Assembly (NCBI RefSeq): GCF_003286125.1
Contig: NZ_QMED01000037.1
Coordinates: forward strand, 1-46,230
Length of the DNA stretch: 46,230 bases
Direction of reading: 5' to 3'
Source of the DNA: Algibacillus agarilyticus
GTDB lineage: Bacteria; Pseudomonadota; Gammaproteobacteria; Enterobacterales; Alteromonadaceae
This document shows positions 16,771 through 26,644 of this stretch, one piece after another (position 1 is the first letter of the stretch; every line of letters begins with the position of its first letter). The notes beneath the pieces were generated by a model, which was not told where the DNA came from, did no database searches, and worked only from the letters and a program-made list of their open reading frames with translations. Both the position numbers and the translations under genes were made by a program.

Positions 16771-18798
16771 ATGTCGAATTCGCGTAAAATTCTTGCCACC
16801 AGTGCTCTGCCCTATGCTAATGGTTCTTTACACCTTGGCCATTTATTAGAACACATCCAAACTGATATTTGGGTGCGCTTTCAACGTTTAAGTGGGCATG
16901 AAGCTTATTATGTTTGTGCTGATGATGCGCATGGCACGCCCATTATGCTTAAAGCACAACAAATGGGCATTACGCCAGAAGAAATGGTCGACCAGGTTCA
17001 GCAAGAACATATGGCGGATTTTGCCGACTTCATGATCCAATTCGACAATTACCATTCAACGCATTCTGACGAAAACAAAGAGCTGTCTCAACACATATAT
17101 AATAAATTAAATGAAGGCGGTTTCATCAAAAGTAAGGTTATCGAACAGTTATTCGATCCTGAAAAAGAAATGTTTTTACCTGACCGATTTGTCAAAGGCA
17201 CCTGTCCTAAGTGTAAAGCCGTTGAACAATATGGCGACAGCTGTGATGCTTGTGGTGCAACTTATAGCCCAACAGAGTTGATTAATCCACAATCAAGTGT
17301 ATCGGGTGCTACGCCCGTATTAAAAGAAAGTGAACATTACTTTTTTCAACTGCCAGAATTTTCAGACATGCTACAAACCTGGTTACGTTCAGGTGCTTTA
17401 CAAGAGCAAATGGCGAATAAATTACAAGAGTGGTTTACTGAAGGGTTACAAACTTGGGATATCAGCCGTGATGCGCCTTACTTCGGTTTTGAAATACCCG
17501 GCACTGAAAATAAATTTTTCTATGTATGGTTAGATGCACCAATTGGTTACATGGGTAGCTTCAAAAACTTATGTGACAAATCTGATATTAACTTTGATGA
17601 CTTTTGGGCATTAGATTCAGAGGCTGAAGTCTATCACTTCATCGGTAAAGACATTATTTACTTCCACAGCTTGTTTTGGCCAGCGATGCTTGAAGGTGCA
17701 GGCTATCGTAAACCAACGGCAATACATGCGCATGGTTTTTTAACCGTTAATGGCACGAAGATGTCTAAATCAAAAGGCACTTTTATTAAAGCCCGTACGT
17801 ATTTAGATCACCTTAAACCAGAATATTTACGTTATTACTTCGCAGCTAAATTAACCAATAGAGTGGATGATTTAGATTTGAACTTAGAAGACTTCAGTCA
17901 ACGTGTAAATTCAGATTTAGTTGGTAAATTTGTTAATATTGCTAGCCGTTGTGCTGGATTTATTAGTAAGCAATTTGATGGCAAATTATCATCGACTGTT
18001 TTAGACCCCGCTTTAGCGCAAAGTTTTATTGATGCGGGCGATAGTATTGCAAACTTATACGAAACCCGAGAATACGGTAAAGCCATTCGTGAAATAATGG
18101 CATTAGCCGATAAAGCTAACGTTTTCATCGCTGACGAAGCCCCTTGGGTGTTAGCTAAAAATGAAGAAACCGTTGAACGAGCGCACCAAGTGTGTTCGCT
18201 CGGGATTAATTTATTCAAAATACTCAGTGTATACTTAAAACCGGTATTACCAGAATTAACCGCTAAAGTAGAATCATTCTTAAACATTGAGTTAACGTGG
18301 GCTGATCATCAGGTACTATTAACCGATCATTCAATTGAAAAATTCAAACCGTTAATGCAACGTATCGAGCCTAAGCACATTGACGCCATGGTTGAAGCAT
18401 CAAAAGAAGATTTAGCTAAACAACAAGCTGAACTGGCACCCGAAACCGAGTTAACTAAAGATCCAATCAGAGCTGAAATTGAGTTCGATGATTTCGCAAA
18501 AGTTGATTTACGCGTTGCGCTTATCACCAAAGCGGAACATGTAAAAGGTGCCGATAAGCTGCTTAAGTTACAACTTGAAATAGGTGGCGAAACGCGCCAA
18601 GTTTTTGCCGGTATTAAATCAGCGTACCAACCTGAAGATTTAGAAGGCAAAATGACGGTTATGGTTGCCAACCTTAAACCACGTAAAATGCGTTTTGGCA
18701 TGTCAGAAGGTATGGTGTTGGCAGCAGGGCCCGGTGGTGAAGATCTTTGGATTTTAAACCCAGAGGAAGGTGCTCAACCCGGTATGCGCATTAAATAA
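16771..18798 (+). CDS. metG: Methionyl-tRNA synthetase
   Basis: Charges tRNA-Met in the cytoplasm. It has 675 residues, the length of the class with a C-terminal dimerisation domain. The HIGH-type signature is in [16 protein letters not shown] (about 14-29), zinc-binding cysteine pairs are in CPKCKA and CDACGA (about 145-165), and the catalytic loop is KMSKSKGTF (near 330). The anticodon-binding helical domain follows, and the last 110 residues form an EMAPII-like tRNA-binding domain ([12 protein letters not shown] to the end). It is divergent from mrp, with a 387-bp gap that contains repeat copy A, and is followed by a strong bidirectional terminator. Confidence 0.97.
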   Translation: MSNSRKILATSALPYANGSLHLGHLLEHIQTDIWVRFQRLSGHEAYYVCADDAHGTPIMLKAQQMGITPEEMVDQVQQEHMADFADFMIQFDNYHSTHSDENKELSQHIYNKLNEGGFIKSKVIEQLFDPEKEMFLPDRFVKGTCPKCKAVEQYGDSCDACGATYSPTELINPQSSVSGATPVLKESEHYFFQLPEFSDMLQTWLRSGALQEQMANKLQEWFTEGLQTWDISRDAPYFGFEIPGTENKFFYVWLDAPIGYMGSFKNLCDKSDINFDDFWALDSEAEVYHFIGKDIIYFHSLFWPAMLEGAGYRKPTAIHAHGFLTVNGTKMSKSKGTFIKARTYLDHLKPEYLRYYFAAKLTNRVDDLDLNLEDFSQRVNSDLVGKFVNIASRCAGFISKQFDGKLSSTVLDPALAQSFIDAGDSIANLYETREYGKAIREIMALADKANVFIADEAPWVLAKNEETVERAHQVCSLGINLFKILSVYLKPVLPELTAKVESFLNIELTWADHQVLLTDHSIEKFKPLMQRIEPKHIDAMVEASKEDLAKQQAELAPETELTKDPIRAEIEFDDFAKVDLRVALITKAEHVKGADKLLKLQLEIGGETRQVFAGIKSAYQPEDLEGKMTVMVANLKPRKMRFGMSEGMVLAAGPGGEDLWILNPEEGAQPGMRIK

Positions 18799-18840
18799 TA
18801 TTTTATGACCCTATTTAACATGTAATGTTAAAACTAAAAA

Positions 18841-18872
18841 AACGGTATTTACGCAGTAAATACCGTTTTTTT
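18841..18872. terminator. Bidirectional terminator between metG and the downstream lipoprotein gene
   Basis: AACGGTATTTAC (18841-18852) and GTAAATACCGTT (18856-18867) form a perfect 12-bp stem with a GCA loop. An A-run precedes it and a T-run follows, so it should work for both convergent genes. Confidence 0.93.
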
Positions 18873-18913
18873 GTTACTAAATTTAGTGTCAAACTTAAAT
18901 TTATTAGCTTGAT

Positions 18914-20743
18914 TTACTTAGCTTGGATAGTCCACACTGCAACTGAGCCTGAGATTTCGTTACCCACAACTAACATCGCAGGCTTATCACCAGTAGCAGG
19001 GATGAACTTCATACCTTCTGGTGCTAAGTCACCCGTGATATCAGCGCCTTCAGTCACACCGCGGTTATAAAAGTAATCAACAAAATTAACATCAAATGGG
19101 TTGCTGATGTCATAAATCATAACGCCACTCATGCGCTCTAACCCCACAAACGCATAAGTGCGACCATCTACTTCACCAATCGCAACAGATTCTGGCTCTG
19201 CACCTTTTGCATCAGAACGCGTATCACCTTCATTTTCATCTTCGTCATTGTTAAAAGCAGCACCATGAACCGCAGCTGTGATTAAGCCTACATCATCACC
19301 TGAATCAAAAACAACTAAGCCATTACTATCCCAAATAGTGAATGAACGAGCACCATAGGTGTAAAGTGCTTCATAATCACCGTCAGAATCAATGTCACCC
19401 TTTACCGTTGTTACTTTTAAGCGACCTAAATCATCGTCATCATTGTTAATACCGGCGAACGCATCTGCATCTAGTGATAAATCTTCAACTCGACTTTCAT
19501 CAATGTAAGATAAACAGCCATCATCTGAGTCATAGTCTAAACCACCTTCAGCTAAACAAGTGGCTTCATCAGCAGCATCAAAGAAGTATTCACGACCATC
19601 ACCCTCATTAGCCGTCACAATAAAATGAGCGTTATTCCAGCTAAACGTTGTGATCGTATCCGGTTGATACATACCATAAAGATTATTGTATTTACGGAAG
19701 TTCATACCACCATCTTTATCTGAAGCATCTAAATTATAATGGCTCCAATCTTTAAAACCTAAACCGATGATACGGGTTAATGTATTTGTTTCTAAATCAA
19801 CAACCGCTAGCGCGTTGTTTTCTTGCATCGAAACATAAGCCATTTTGCTATCGTCAGTGATCGCTACATACTCAGGCTCTAAATCCATCGCGACCGTCGT
19901 ATTAATAACCGTACCTTTAATTGTGCGGCCTGTCGGGTTAGCAAACATCACGCCCATTGATTCTAAATCAGCTTGCTTGTCGTTATAGGCTTTAAAGTCT
20001 AACTGCGTTGCGGTGTCAGCAATTTGGCCACTTGTTACATCAATGATTGAAATTGTTCCTTCAGGATCAACTTGATAATCGCCGTTAGGCTCACCTTCAT
20101 TAGCAACAACAACCTTGCTGCTATCCGGACTAAAAGCAACCATGTCAGGCAAAGAACCAACCGTTACATTTTTTATAAATGCCGGAGCCGCACCTGAAAT
20201 GTCATAAAATGCAATTGAACCGGCATCAGATTTAGTCGGAGCAGCCATAGCAACCGCTAAAATTTCTAATTCATCTGAAATAGCAATGCTATTCGCATCA
20301 CCTTGTGTGCTTGTTGATAAGTCAAGCGTCATCAAAATAGAAAGGTTTGTATTGGTTATCACACCTTCTGCATCTGCTGTTAATGCAGAAGCATCCATAT
20401 TATTAGCATCAAGAATTTCAACAGTTGCTTTAGCACCGGAGCTATTTATTGCATAAATATAGCCAGTCGATTTTTGGTATTGAACAATTTCGGCTGCGCC
20501 TTCTGGCGATTCAGCGTTTAATACCGCACGACCGACTAAATTAATATCTAACAAGTTAGCGGTGTTTTTACCATTCATGCCAGGCTGGCCCATTTCGCCT
20601 TGGATACCTTGCTCACCCTGAACGCCTTGCTCACCTCGACTGCCCGCTGCGCCGTCTAAACCATCATCACCCGTGCAGCCAGCTAATACCGCACCCATTA
20701 AAAGCGCTAAAGAAGTATATTTAAATTTTTGTTTCATCATCAT
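18914..20743 (-). CDS. Choice-of-anchor I family lipoprotein with a collagen-like segment
   Basis: A surface or periplasmic lipoprotein of about 609 residues. The signal peptide ends in lipobox VLAGC. Directly after it lie twelve uninterrupted Gly-X-Y triplets (GDD GLD GAA GSR and so on to GKN), a collagen-like stalk of about 36 residues. The rest (about 45-609) matches the choice-of-anchor I family, a beta-propeller-like domain with repeats such as LPDMVAFSPDSSKVVVANEGEP, EYVAITDDSKMAYVSMQENNALAVVD and APEGMKFIPATGDKPAMLVVGNE. Many Asp-rich loops suggest bound calcium. Its role is not established. The start is uncertain among three consecutive ATGs (20743, 20740, 20737). It is convergent with metG. 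Confidence 0.85.
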   Translation of the reverse strand: MMMKQKFKYTSLALLMGAVLAGCTGDDGLDGAAGSRGEQGVQGEQGIQGEMGQPGMNGKNTANLLDINLVGRAVLNAESPEGAAEIVQYQKSTGYIYAINSSGAKATVEILDANNMDASALTADAEGVITNTNLSILMTLDLSTSTQGDANSIAISDELEILAVAMAAPTKSDAGSIAFYDISGAAPAFIKNVTVGSLPDMVAFSPDSSKVVVANEGEPNGDYQVDPEGTISIIDVTSGQIADTATQLDFKAYNDKQADLESMGVMFANPTGRTIKGTVINTTVAMDLEPEYVAITDDSKMAYVSMQENNALAVVDLETNTLTRIIGLGFKDWSHYNLDASDKDGGMNFRKYNNLYGMYQPDTITTFSWNNAHFIVTANEGDGREYFFDAADEATCLAEGGLDYDSDDGCLSYIDESRVEDLSLDADAFAGINNDDDDLGRLKVTTVKGDIDSDGDYEALYTYGARSFTIWDSNGLVVFDSGDDVGLITAAVHGAAFNNDEDENEGDTRSDAKGAEPESVAIGEVDGRTYAFVGLERMSGVMIYDISNPFDVNFVDYFYNRGVTEGADITGDLAPEGMKFIPATGDKPAMLVVGNEISGSVAVWTIQAK

Positions 20744-20935
20744 GTTTACCACATTGTTTTAAATTAATGCGCAAAATAATAAAGATGAAAAATGACAAAT
20801 AGGCTTGGTTTAAGTTAAAAAAAGATGACAGTCAGCGTAGAGTTATTGATATTTAAGATAAATATCGAGAAACTAATTTAAATGAGCATTAACCACTTAC
20901 AATAAGGTAATGTTTAAGCAATGAATAAAAACAAA

Positions 20936-20958
20936 AAAAGCAGCTAAAAGCTGCTTTT
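20936..20958 (-). terminator. Terminator after the SseB-like gene
   Basis: AAAAGCAGCT and AGCTGCTTTT form a 10-bp stem around AAA at about 20936-20958. On the minus strand the stem ends in a T-run (TTTTTTTGTTTTT). It lies about 35 bases past the stop codon of the gene at 20993. Confidence 0.8.
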
Positions 20959-20992
20959 AAAATGACGAATTAAACAACAATTAAAATATCGT

Positions 20993-21421
20993 TTATTCTT
21001 TAGTTTCTTCTTTTGGTTTAATGGTTTCGCGTAGCCAATTTAACATATCAACAGGCATGCCTAAACCACCGCCATCATAAGCGATTGATATTTCAACATC
21101 TGGATAAAGTGTATTTAATATCTCAACACCCTTAATTAATAAAAGCGTTTCAGCCCCCAGTTTTTGTAAATAATTAGCTTGCTCTGAAATGACAATTGAT
21201 TTTTTATCTTTATTTTGTTGTGAATCATATAACACAAAATCAAATTCTTGAGCGTCTTCTAACCCATCTTTACCTGTAACTTGACGTTTATTAAACGCAA
21301 CATAAAATTCAGTTTTTAAAAAAGTTTTGAAGAATAATTCTTTATCTGCTTTGCCAGATTGCACATCGAGCATCAGTTTTTGAAAAGTAGTTTTAGCTGG
21401 AGCTTGCTTAGTATCGGTCAT
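20993..21421 (-). CDS. Small cytoplasmic protein, probably SseB N-terminal-like
   Basis: A 142-residue soluble protein. ATG 21421 (MTDTKQ) is preferred over an upstream in-frame start whose extra 14 residues look like noise. A segment around residues 10-40 (FQKLMLDVQSGKADKELFFKTFLKTEFYVAF) resembles the first helix-strand of the SseB N-terminal domain. A later strand with ETLLLIKGVEILNTLYPDVEISIAYDGGGLGMPVDMLNWL fits the rest of that fold. In enteric bacteria the related domain occurs in regulators unrelated to secretion despite the name. The function here is unknown. It has its own terminator. Confidence 0.55.
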   Translation of the reverse strand: MTDTKQAPAKTTFQKLMLDVQSGKADKELFFKTFLKTEFYVAFNKRQVTGKDGLEDAQEFDFVLYDSQQNKDKKSIVISEQANYLQKLGAETLLLIKGVEILNTLYPDVEISIAYDGGGLGMPVDMLNWLRETIKPKEETKE

Positions 21422-21516
21422 GTTAAAATCTAATAAAACGCATTTGGTACAGGATATGATCAACCTGTACTTCTCGCAAATACTAAAGCTTTATTTGATA
21501 TACCGAAGCAATTTGA

Positions 21517-21545
21517 GTATATACCCAAGTGACTTAGGTATATAC
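21517..21545. repeat. Short inverted repeat in the leader of the SseB-like gene
   Basis: GTATATACC (21517-21525) and GGTATATAC (21537-21545) are perfect 9-bp arms around an 11-base loop. The loop region holds CCCAAGTGACTT (21524-21535), which recurs inverted at 27208-27219. It could be a small dispersed repeat, or an operator or terminator for the oxidoreductase gene ending at 21570. Confidence 0.6.
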
Positions 21546-21569
21546 CTTGAAAATAAAGGAAACACTCAA

Positions 21570-22520
21570 CTACCCTAGATCAAGCAAGACTTTACCCGCA
21601 CAAGCACGTGTTTCAACAATCTCATGAGCTGTAGCAACCGCTGAAAGTGGGTACTCAGCGCCAATATAAACATTAAGTTGGCCAGCAGAAACCAAATCAA
21701 TTAAGGTTTTGAGCTGCGCGATATTGTTATTCACTAAAAAATTAATCACGTTGGTCTGTTTTGATAAATGCGTGGCTTCGTCGGCAATAGCCTTTGCCGT
21801 TAATGTGGGTAAAGTGACCCATGTTTTCACTTCGCCTAATTGAGCTAATAAATCAAGAGCAACTTGCCCACCAACACAATCGAGTACCAAATCAAAATCA
21901 CCGCTTAGCGTTTCAATAGAACGCCACATAGTAGGACTATCAAGGTAATTCAATTCTGCTTGTTTATCCAATGACCCCGAACAAATCACATCAGGCGTGC
22001 AGGTTAAAGCAAGCTGCGCAGCGATATGCCCAACACCTCCCGTTGCCCCCAAAATTAATACACGTTGGTTATCTGCAATGTTGCCATGCTCAAATAACGC
22101 TTGATACGCCGTTAAACCGGCAAGGGGTAATGCCGCCGCTTGTTGTAAACTAACGTTGGCAGGAATTTCTAACACATCACTTTCATCTACTACACGGTAT
22201 TCACTGTAAGCACCAGCCGATAACGGAAAGCCCACCATGCCAAACACATAACGACCTATTTTTTTACTGTTTTTTTCGGCGCCCACAGCGGTCACAATAC
22301 CAGCCATATCATAACCTGGTACCCAAGGCAGTTTGTCTTTGTTTTCAGCAGCGGCCCAACCTAAACCCGCTCGTGTTTTACAATCAATAGGGTTAACCGA
22401 GGCCGCTACTATATTAACCAGATATTCATTGGGCTTAATACTGGGTAAATCGAATTCTTCTATACGTAAAACGTGGGCATCACCAAAAAAAGGAATACTA
22501 CTCGCGCGGTATGTAGACAT
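21570..22520 (-). CDS. Zinc-independent quinone oxidoreductase-like MDR-family protein
   Basis: A 316-residue NAD(P)H-dependent medium-chain dehydrogenase/reductase of the quinone oxidoreductase (QOR) type. The N-terminal GroES-like domain (about 1-120) has ASVNPIDCKTRAG and PWVPGYDMAGIV and lacks the zinc-ligand pattern of alcohol dehydrogenases. The Rossmann domain carries VLILGATGGVGHIAAQLA (about 151-168) and ends in GKVLLDLG. It probably reduces quinones or reactive enones. It starts 9 bases after the alpha/beta hydrolase stop and is likely the last gene of the yoaA-tsaB-slp-hydrolase run. Confidence 0.88.
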   Translation of the reverse strand: MSTYRASSIPFFGDAHVLRIEEFDLPSIKPNEYLVNIVAASVNPIDCKTRAGLGWAAAENKDKLPWVPGYDMAGIVTAVGAEKNSKKIGRYVFGMVGFPLSAGAYSEYRVVDESDVLEIPANVSLQQAAALPLAGLTAYQALFEHGNIADNQRVLILGATGGVGHIAAQLALTCTPDVICSGSLDKQAELNYLDSPTMWRSIETLSGDFDLVLDCVGGQVALDLLAQLGEVKTWVTLPTLTAKAIADEATHLSKQTNVINFLVNNNIAQLKTLIDLVSAGQLNVYIGAEYPLSAVATAHEIVETRACAGKVLLDLG

Positions 22521-22529
22521 TAGAAGCTC

Positions 22530-23315
22530 CTAAACAAAGTTTTCTAAAAGTTGATGTAAGCGCTCAGGGCTTTGCATATGAAAATGATGATTTCCTTGCA
22601 CCTCTAAAATCGTCAATTGTTTAATATATGCCTGACGACTTAACACTTGCTGTTTTATCCATTTATAACCTTGTTCACCTAAAATTACCAGTGTCGGGCA
22701 ACAAATAGCCTGTAAAATATCGACAACTTGTTGTTCATTTATTTTAATCGGTGACAAGGCTTTTAAACGAGGATCGCTACGACGTTCGTAACCTTTTTCG
22801 GTTTTTAGCAAATCACGATCAATGAGTAATTGAGCCGCTTCGATCGATAAATCGCCGACCTGCGCTCGCAGCTGATATAACAATTTAGGTTGAACTAAGC
22901 GATTAGCTTGGTTAGCTAATTTATGACGACTAGCAAAACCTTGACGTAATTCGCCAAGGGTGTCGCCACTGCCAATTATCGGGCCACATGCTTCTAGCAT
23001 AACAACAGAGTTGACTAAATCAGGGCGGCTTGCTGCCACCACACTCGCCACCATCCCTCCCATGGAATGACCAACTAAGCAACAATGTTCAAGTGATAAT
23101 GAAGAAATAAACGCGATCACATCATAAACATAATCAATAAAATGATAATGACTGTCTGAACTTCGGTTAGCTGACCAGCCATGGCCCGCAAACTCATAAA
23201 CATAAATATTAGCGAATGGTTCATCTTGCAAAAGTTTAAGTAAAGACGCGTAACTCGCCGCGTTATCTAACCAACCATGTAGAAAAACAATGTTTTTTTC
23301 ATGGTTACGCGGCAA
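22530..23315 (-). CDS. Alpha/beta hydrolase; true start probably upstream without a standard start codon
   Basis: An alpha/beta-fold hydrolase with the oxyanion motif FLHGWLDNAASY near the N-terminus, the nucleophile elbow GHSMGG (Ser near residue 85), and a C-terminal catalytic His in VQGNHHFHMQSPE. It probably hydrolyses a small ester. The given start is a TTG at 23315 with no clear ribosome site. The same frame stays open upstream to the stop of the slp gene at 23388-23390, reading VEQRFFTLAGKQQSYLYL, which fits the first beta-strands of this family. That stretch contains no ATG, GTG or TTG, only ATA and ATT-type codons. Either a rare start is used, or a start codon was lost. It is coupled to slp upstream and the oxidoreductase downstream. 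Confidence 0.8.
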   Translation of the reverse strand: MPRNHEKNIVFLHGWLDNAASYASLLKLLQDEPFANIYVYEFAGHGWSANRSSDSHYHFIDYVYDVIAFISSLSLEHCCLVGHSMGGMVASVVAASRPDLVNSVVMLEACGPIIGSGDTLGELRQGFASRHKLANQANRLVQPKLLYQLRAQVGDLSIEAAQLLIDRDLLKTEKGYERRSDPRLKALSPIKINEQQVVDILQAICCPTLVILGEQGYKWIKQQVLSRQAYIKQLTILEVQGNHHFHMQSPERLHQLLENFV

Positions 23316-23387
23316 ATATAAATAACTTTGTTGCTTACCCGCTAAGGTAAAAAAACGTTGCTCGACCGTATTTATAGTTATTCCAGC

Positions 23388-23978
23388 CTATTGAATTTTT
23401 GATTTTCTAACCCGAGGTTTTAATTTTTTATAGTCAGGACGATAAATGACAGGTCGATATATGGGTCGGTAAACGCGACTCGGAAAAAACCAGCTATGAT
23501 GATACATATGAATATCATCTAAACGATCCACTTCTTCTTTCCATAAATATAATTTTTTACTGTCTATCACGGGATACATCATTTCGCGCTCGCCTAACAA
23601 CCCTTTTTCAAAACCAGAAAAAGTACCAACAGCGGAAATCGCTCGGCCTTTTTTGTAAATTTCGGGGTCAAGAAAATCAGCGGTATATAGCCTAAAACGG
23701 CCTTTCGAATCATCCGTAATTCGCGGTCTTGCGTTACCTCTTAATTCAAAATGCACAATCTCAAGTAACGTTTTGTCTTTTAAGTTTTTAATACTGGCGA
23801 TCACCCCTCCCCAACGTACAATTTTACCAACTTGCTCATCAGTGGATGTTTCGATAATGTCATTAAAATTAAGTAAATTTGTACCTTCTTCAACGGCTAA
23901 TGGCTTAGGGATCATTGAACACGCACTCACTAAGCTGAGCACACTAATGAATAATCCCAATTTTATATATTTCATCAT
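23388..23978 (-). CDS. slp: Slp-family outer membrane lipoprotein
   Basis: A 196-residue lipoprotein of the Slp/YeaY family, inferred to sit in the outer membrane. The signal peptide ends in lipobox LVSAC with Cys20, and Ser-Met follow it, with no Asp at +2, which favours outer-membrane sorting. The family core has VRWGGVIASIKNLKDKTLLEIV and GRFRLYTADFLDPEIYKKGR (about 55-120). The C-terminal tail of about 40 residues is basic and rich in Arg, Tyr and Pro (RPIYRPVIYRPDYKK), unlike shorter homologues. Slp proteins are starvation or stationary-phase lipoproteins of unclear function. Its place after tsaB repeats the E. coli yoaA-tsaB-yeaY order. Confidence 0.88.
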   Translation of the reverse strand: MMKYIKLGLFISVLSLVSACSMIPKPLAVEEGTNLLNFNDIIETSTDEQVGKIVRWGGVIASIKNLKDKTLLEIVHFELRGNARPRITDDSKGRFRLYTADFLDPEIYKKGRAISAVGTFSGFEKGLLGEREMMYPVIDSKKLYLWKEEVDRLDDIHMYHHSWFFPSRVYRPIYRPVIYRPDYKKLKPRVRKSKIQ

Positions 23979-24041
23979 GAATTAACCTTTTGTTATATGG
24001 GAGTCTCTTTCTATCAAGTATAGCCCAGCAATATAAATGAT

Positions 24042-24731
24042 TTACTTACCTGGCATTTTTTTCCATGTGACTTCATTGCGTAAATAAGTAGGCGTCGTCA
24101 ATTCAGCCGACGTAAAATCACCTTCAGCCCATTGTTGCTTCCCGATCAATGCAATATCAAGTGCATGTGGAAAAAATTCAACAGAGTCTTGATTGACTGC
24201 TTGTTGGGCTAATAGTTCCGTTTTATAAGTTTGCCACCCCGTCCCAATTGATGTCCAATTATCTTTAGGTAAATGATTAATTGAATCATGCGGTTGAGTA
24301 ACCACTTCATCCATCAACGGGTTGACTTTACCTAACTCAGTTATATGGTAAGCGCCTAAATAGATTTCAGCCATACGTGCATCAATCGCCGAAATAATAT
24401 GGTTAGCCCCTGTTCGACGAAATACACCATGTGCCATCGCGGCTAAACTCCCTACGCCGATAACCGGCAATTGAGCACCATAAGCCAAGCCTTGCACTAT
24501 ACCGGTCGTAATTCGCACACCGGTAAAACTCCCCGGGCCAGAACCATAGGCAATTGCATCAACATCATCTAATGTTAATTGGGCATCTGCGAGCACTTTT
24601 TCAACCATAGCTAATAATTTTTGATTATGCTCGCGTGGGCATACTTCATATTCACTAAACTCGGCATTATCAGTAATAATCGCCGCCGAACAGGCTTCGG
24701 TAGATGTATCTAACGCTAAAATCACACTCAT
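24042..24731 (-). CDS. tsaB: tRNA threonylcarbamoyladenosine biosynthesis protein TsaB
   Basis: TsaB is a subunit of the complex (with TsaD and TsaE) that transfers threonylcarbamoyl to A37 of ANN-decoding tRNAs. The 229-residue protein shows the family's ASKHA-like N-terminus ILALDTSTEACSAAI, then HNQKLLAMVEKVL, and the GSGPGSFTGVRITTGIVQGLAYG motif (about 64-86). ASKHA active-site residues are reduced, as expected for this non-catalytic partner of TsaD. Its start overlaps the yoaA stop by 4 bases (ATGA-type), so translation is coupled. Confidence 0.95.
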   Translation of the reverse strand: MSVILALDTSTEACSAAIITDNAEFSEYEVCPREHNQKLLAMVEKVLADAQLTLDDVDAIAYGSGPGSFTGVRITTGIVQGLAYGAQLPVIGVGSLAAMAHGVFRRTGANHIISAIDARMAEIYLGAYHITELGKVNPLMDEVVTQPHDSINHLPKDNWTSIGTGWQTYKTELLAQQAVNQDSVEFFPHALDIALIGKQQWAEGDFTSAELTTPTYLRNEVTWKKMPGK

Positions 24732-26644
24732 TCTGAAATCTCTTGTAAAAAATTAATCGCCGTATTTAAACTACGGGTTCTACGCATATTGGGTAAACTT
24801 TTAATAAATGATTCACCATAGCCACGCGTCACCAAACGAGGATCGCAAATAACTAACACTCCGTTATCATTGACATCACGAATCAAACGCCCCGCTCCTT
24901 GCTTTAGCGTGATCACCGCTTGTGGTATTTGTATTTTAGAAAACGGGTCTTGTCCGTTCCGCTTACAGTTATCAATTCGCGCTTGCGTTACCGGATCATC
25001 CGGTGCTGCAAAAGGCAGTTTATCGATCAATACACATTTAAGGGCATCGCCTCTAACATCAACACCTTCCCAAAATGCACCGGTGGCTAACAAAACTGCA
25101 CTTTCTTCAGCCATAAATTGCTTTAATAATTCGCGTTTACCACGCTGGCCTTGCACAAGTAAGGTGTTATCAATACGACGTTCTAGCATGTTCGCCACTA
25201 GATTCATCATGCGATGACTTGTAAATAATAAAAAGCAGTTCCCTCCACTCGCTTTAATCAATTGTTGCGAAATGTCTAAAATAGCATTTAACGCTTCACG
25301 ATCATTCGGTTCAGGTATCATTCTAGGAACACATAACATCGCTTGTTTTTCGTAACAAAAAGGACTGCCTAAAACAAGTGTATTATGCGGGGTTAAGCCA
25401 AGCAATTCAGTAAAGTGTTCAAAGCCGCCATCTACCGACAACGTAGCAGAAGTCATCAACCAACTTTGTTGCTTTTCAGTACGAATAGGCGCAAATTTAT
25501 CAGCGACAGTCAACGGCGTTAAATTTAACGAAACATGTCGATGTGTTGATTCATACCATAAACTCACATCTACTTTTGATAAATCCGTTACTGACTTGAG
25601 TACCGCTTGTAAATGACATATACGTTCAAAACAACTGTCGATACCTTTGGTTCTTGATACACATTGTTTAATCACTTCATAACAAAAAGATAAGGTTTCA
25701 AGCAACTCATTAACGCCGTCATTAAAAGTGGCCTCTTGTGATTTTACACGCCAATTGCCTTTTTCAGGGTCAATAGGAAACAACAACCTGAACTCTTTAC
25801 TTAAGCGGTTTAATTTTTCAGCTGCTTTACCCAGTTGCTTTACGTCTTTAAGTTCAGTGCGATACTCAAGCTCGATATCTTTAGCGAGTTCCAGCATTTG
25901 ACGAGTCGTAAAACGTTCACCAAAATACTCACAGGCAATATCAGGCAATTGATGAGCTTCATCAAAAACAACGACATCAGAATCCGGTACGATCTCGCCA
26001 AAGCCAGTGTCTTTTACCGCTAAATCGGCAAAATATAAGTGATGATTAACCACGACGATATCAGCTGCAATGGCTTTTTTACGCGCTTTAACTAAATAAC
26101 AATCTTCATAACGTGGGCAATCTTTGCCTAAGCAATTATCAATTGTGCTGGTAATTAATGGAAAAACCGGTGAGTCTTCTTCTAAATCAGTTAACTCGGC
26201 GATATCACCACTTTCGGTTTGATTAGCCCATTTTGAAACTTTAGTAAAATCATTGAGTGCTTTTTTATCTTTAACTTCACTAACTTGACGGTTTAAATCT
26301 AAACGATACGGACAAAGATAATTTGCACGCCCTTTTAACAGCGCGGTTTTACGAAAGGCGGATAACGTTTTTTTAACTAAGGGCAAATCGCGATGATACA
26401 GTTGTTCTTGTAAGGCTTTAGTCCCTGTCGAAATAATCACTTTTTTATCAGATAATAAGGCAGGCACTAAATAAGCGAACGTTTTACCCGTACCCGTGCC
26501 AGCTTCTGCAATTAATAAAGCTTTGTCGTTCATCGCTTGCCAAAAACTATTTGCTAATTCTATTTGAGCATCTCGGGGTTGATACCCATCAATGGCTTGA
26601 GATAACAAACCATCTTTGCAAAACACTTTTTCAACTTTATTCAC
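24728..26644 (-). CDS. yoaA: YoaA, DinG-family iron-sulfur DNA helicase
   Basis: A 638-residue XPD/DinG-like superfamily 2 helicase that unwinds DNA 5' to 3' and helps in repair of stalled forks. Walker A is in AEAGTGTGKTFAYL (about 45-58), and the DEAH box is in VVVFDEAHQLPD. Between them lie four cysteines in the 4Fe-4S pattern (near 110, 167, 173 and 179: CLGKDCPRYEDC). The C-terminal helicase motifs include LLATGAFWEGVDVRG and QGAGRLIRD. In E. coli YoaA works with HolC; that link is not shown here. It heads the run yoaA-tsaB-slp-hydrolase-oxidoreductase. Confidence 0.94.
   Translation of the reverse strand: MNKVEKVFCKDGLLSQAIDGYQPRDAQIELANSFWQAMNDKALLIAEAGTGTGKTFAYLVPALLSDKKVIISTGTKALQEQLYHRDLPLVKKTLSAFRKTALLKGRANYLCPYRLDLNRQVSEVKDKKALNDFTKVSKWANQTESGDIAELTDLEEDSPVFPLITSTIDNCLGKDCPRYEDCYLVKARKKAIAADIVVVNHHLYFADLAVKDTGFGEIVPDSDVVVFDEAHQLPDIACEYFGERFTTRQMLELAKDIELEYRTELKDVKQLGKAAEKLNRLSKEFRLLFPIDPEKGNWRVKSQEATFNDGVNELLETLSFCYEVIKQCVSRTKGIDSCFERICHLQAVLKSVTDLSKVDVSLWYESTHRHVSLNLTPLTVADKFAPIRTEKQQSWLMTSATLSVDGGFEHFTELLGLTPHNTLVLGSPFCYEKQAMLCVPRMIPEPNDREALNAILDISQQLIKASGGNCFLLFTSHRMMNLVANMLERRIDNTLLVQGQRGKRELLKQFMAEESAVLLATGAFWEGVDVRGDALKCVLIDKLPFAAPDDPVTQARIDNCKRNGQDPFSKIQIPQAVITLKQGAGRLIRDVNDNGVLVICDPRLVTRGYGESFIKSLPNMRRTRSLNTAINFLQEISE

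Noticed and set aside
17898-18701. Long minus-strand frames inside metG
   Set aside because: Antisense shadows of a clear synthetase gene.
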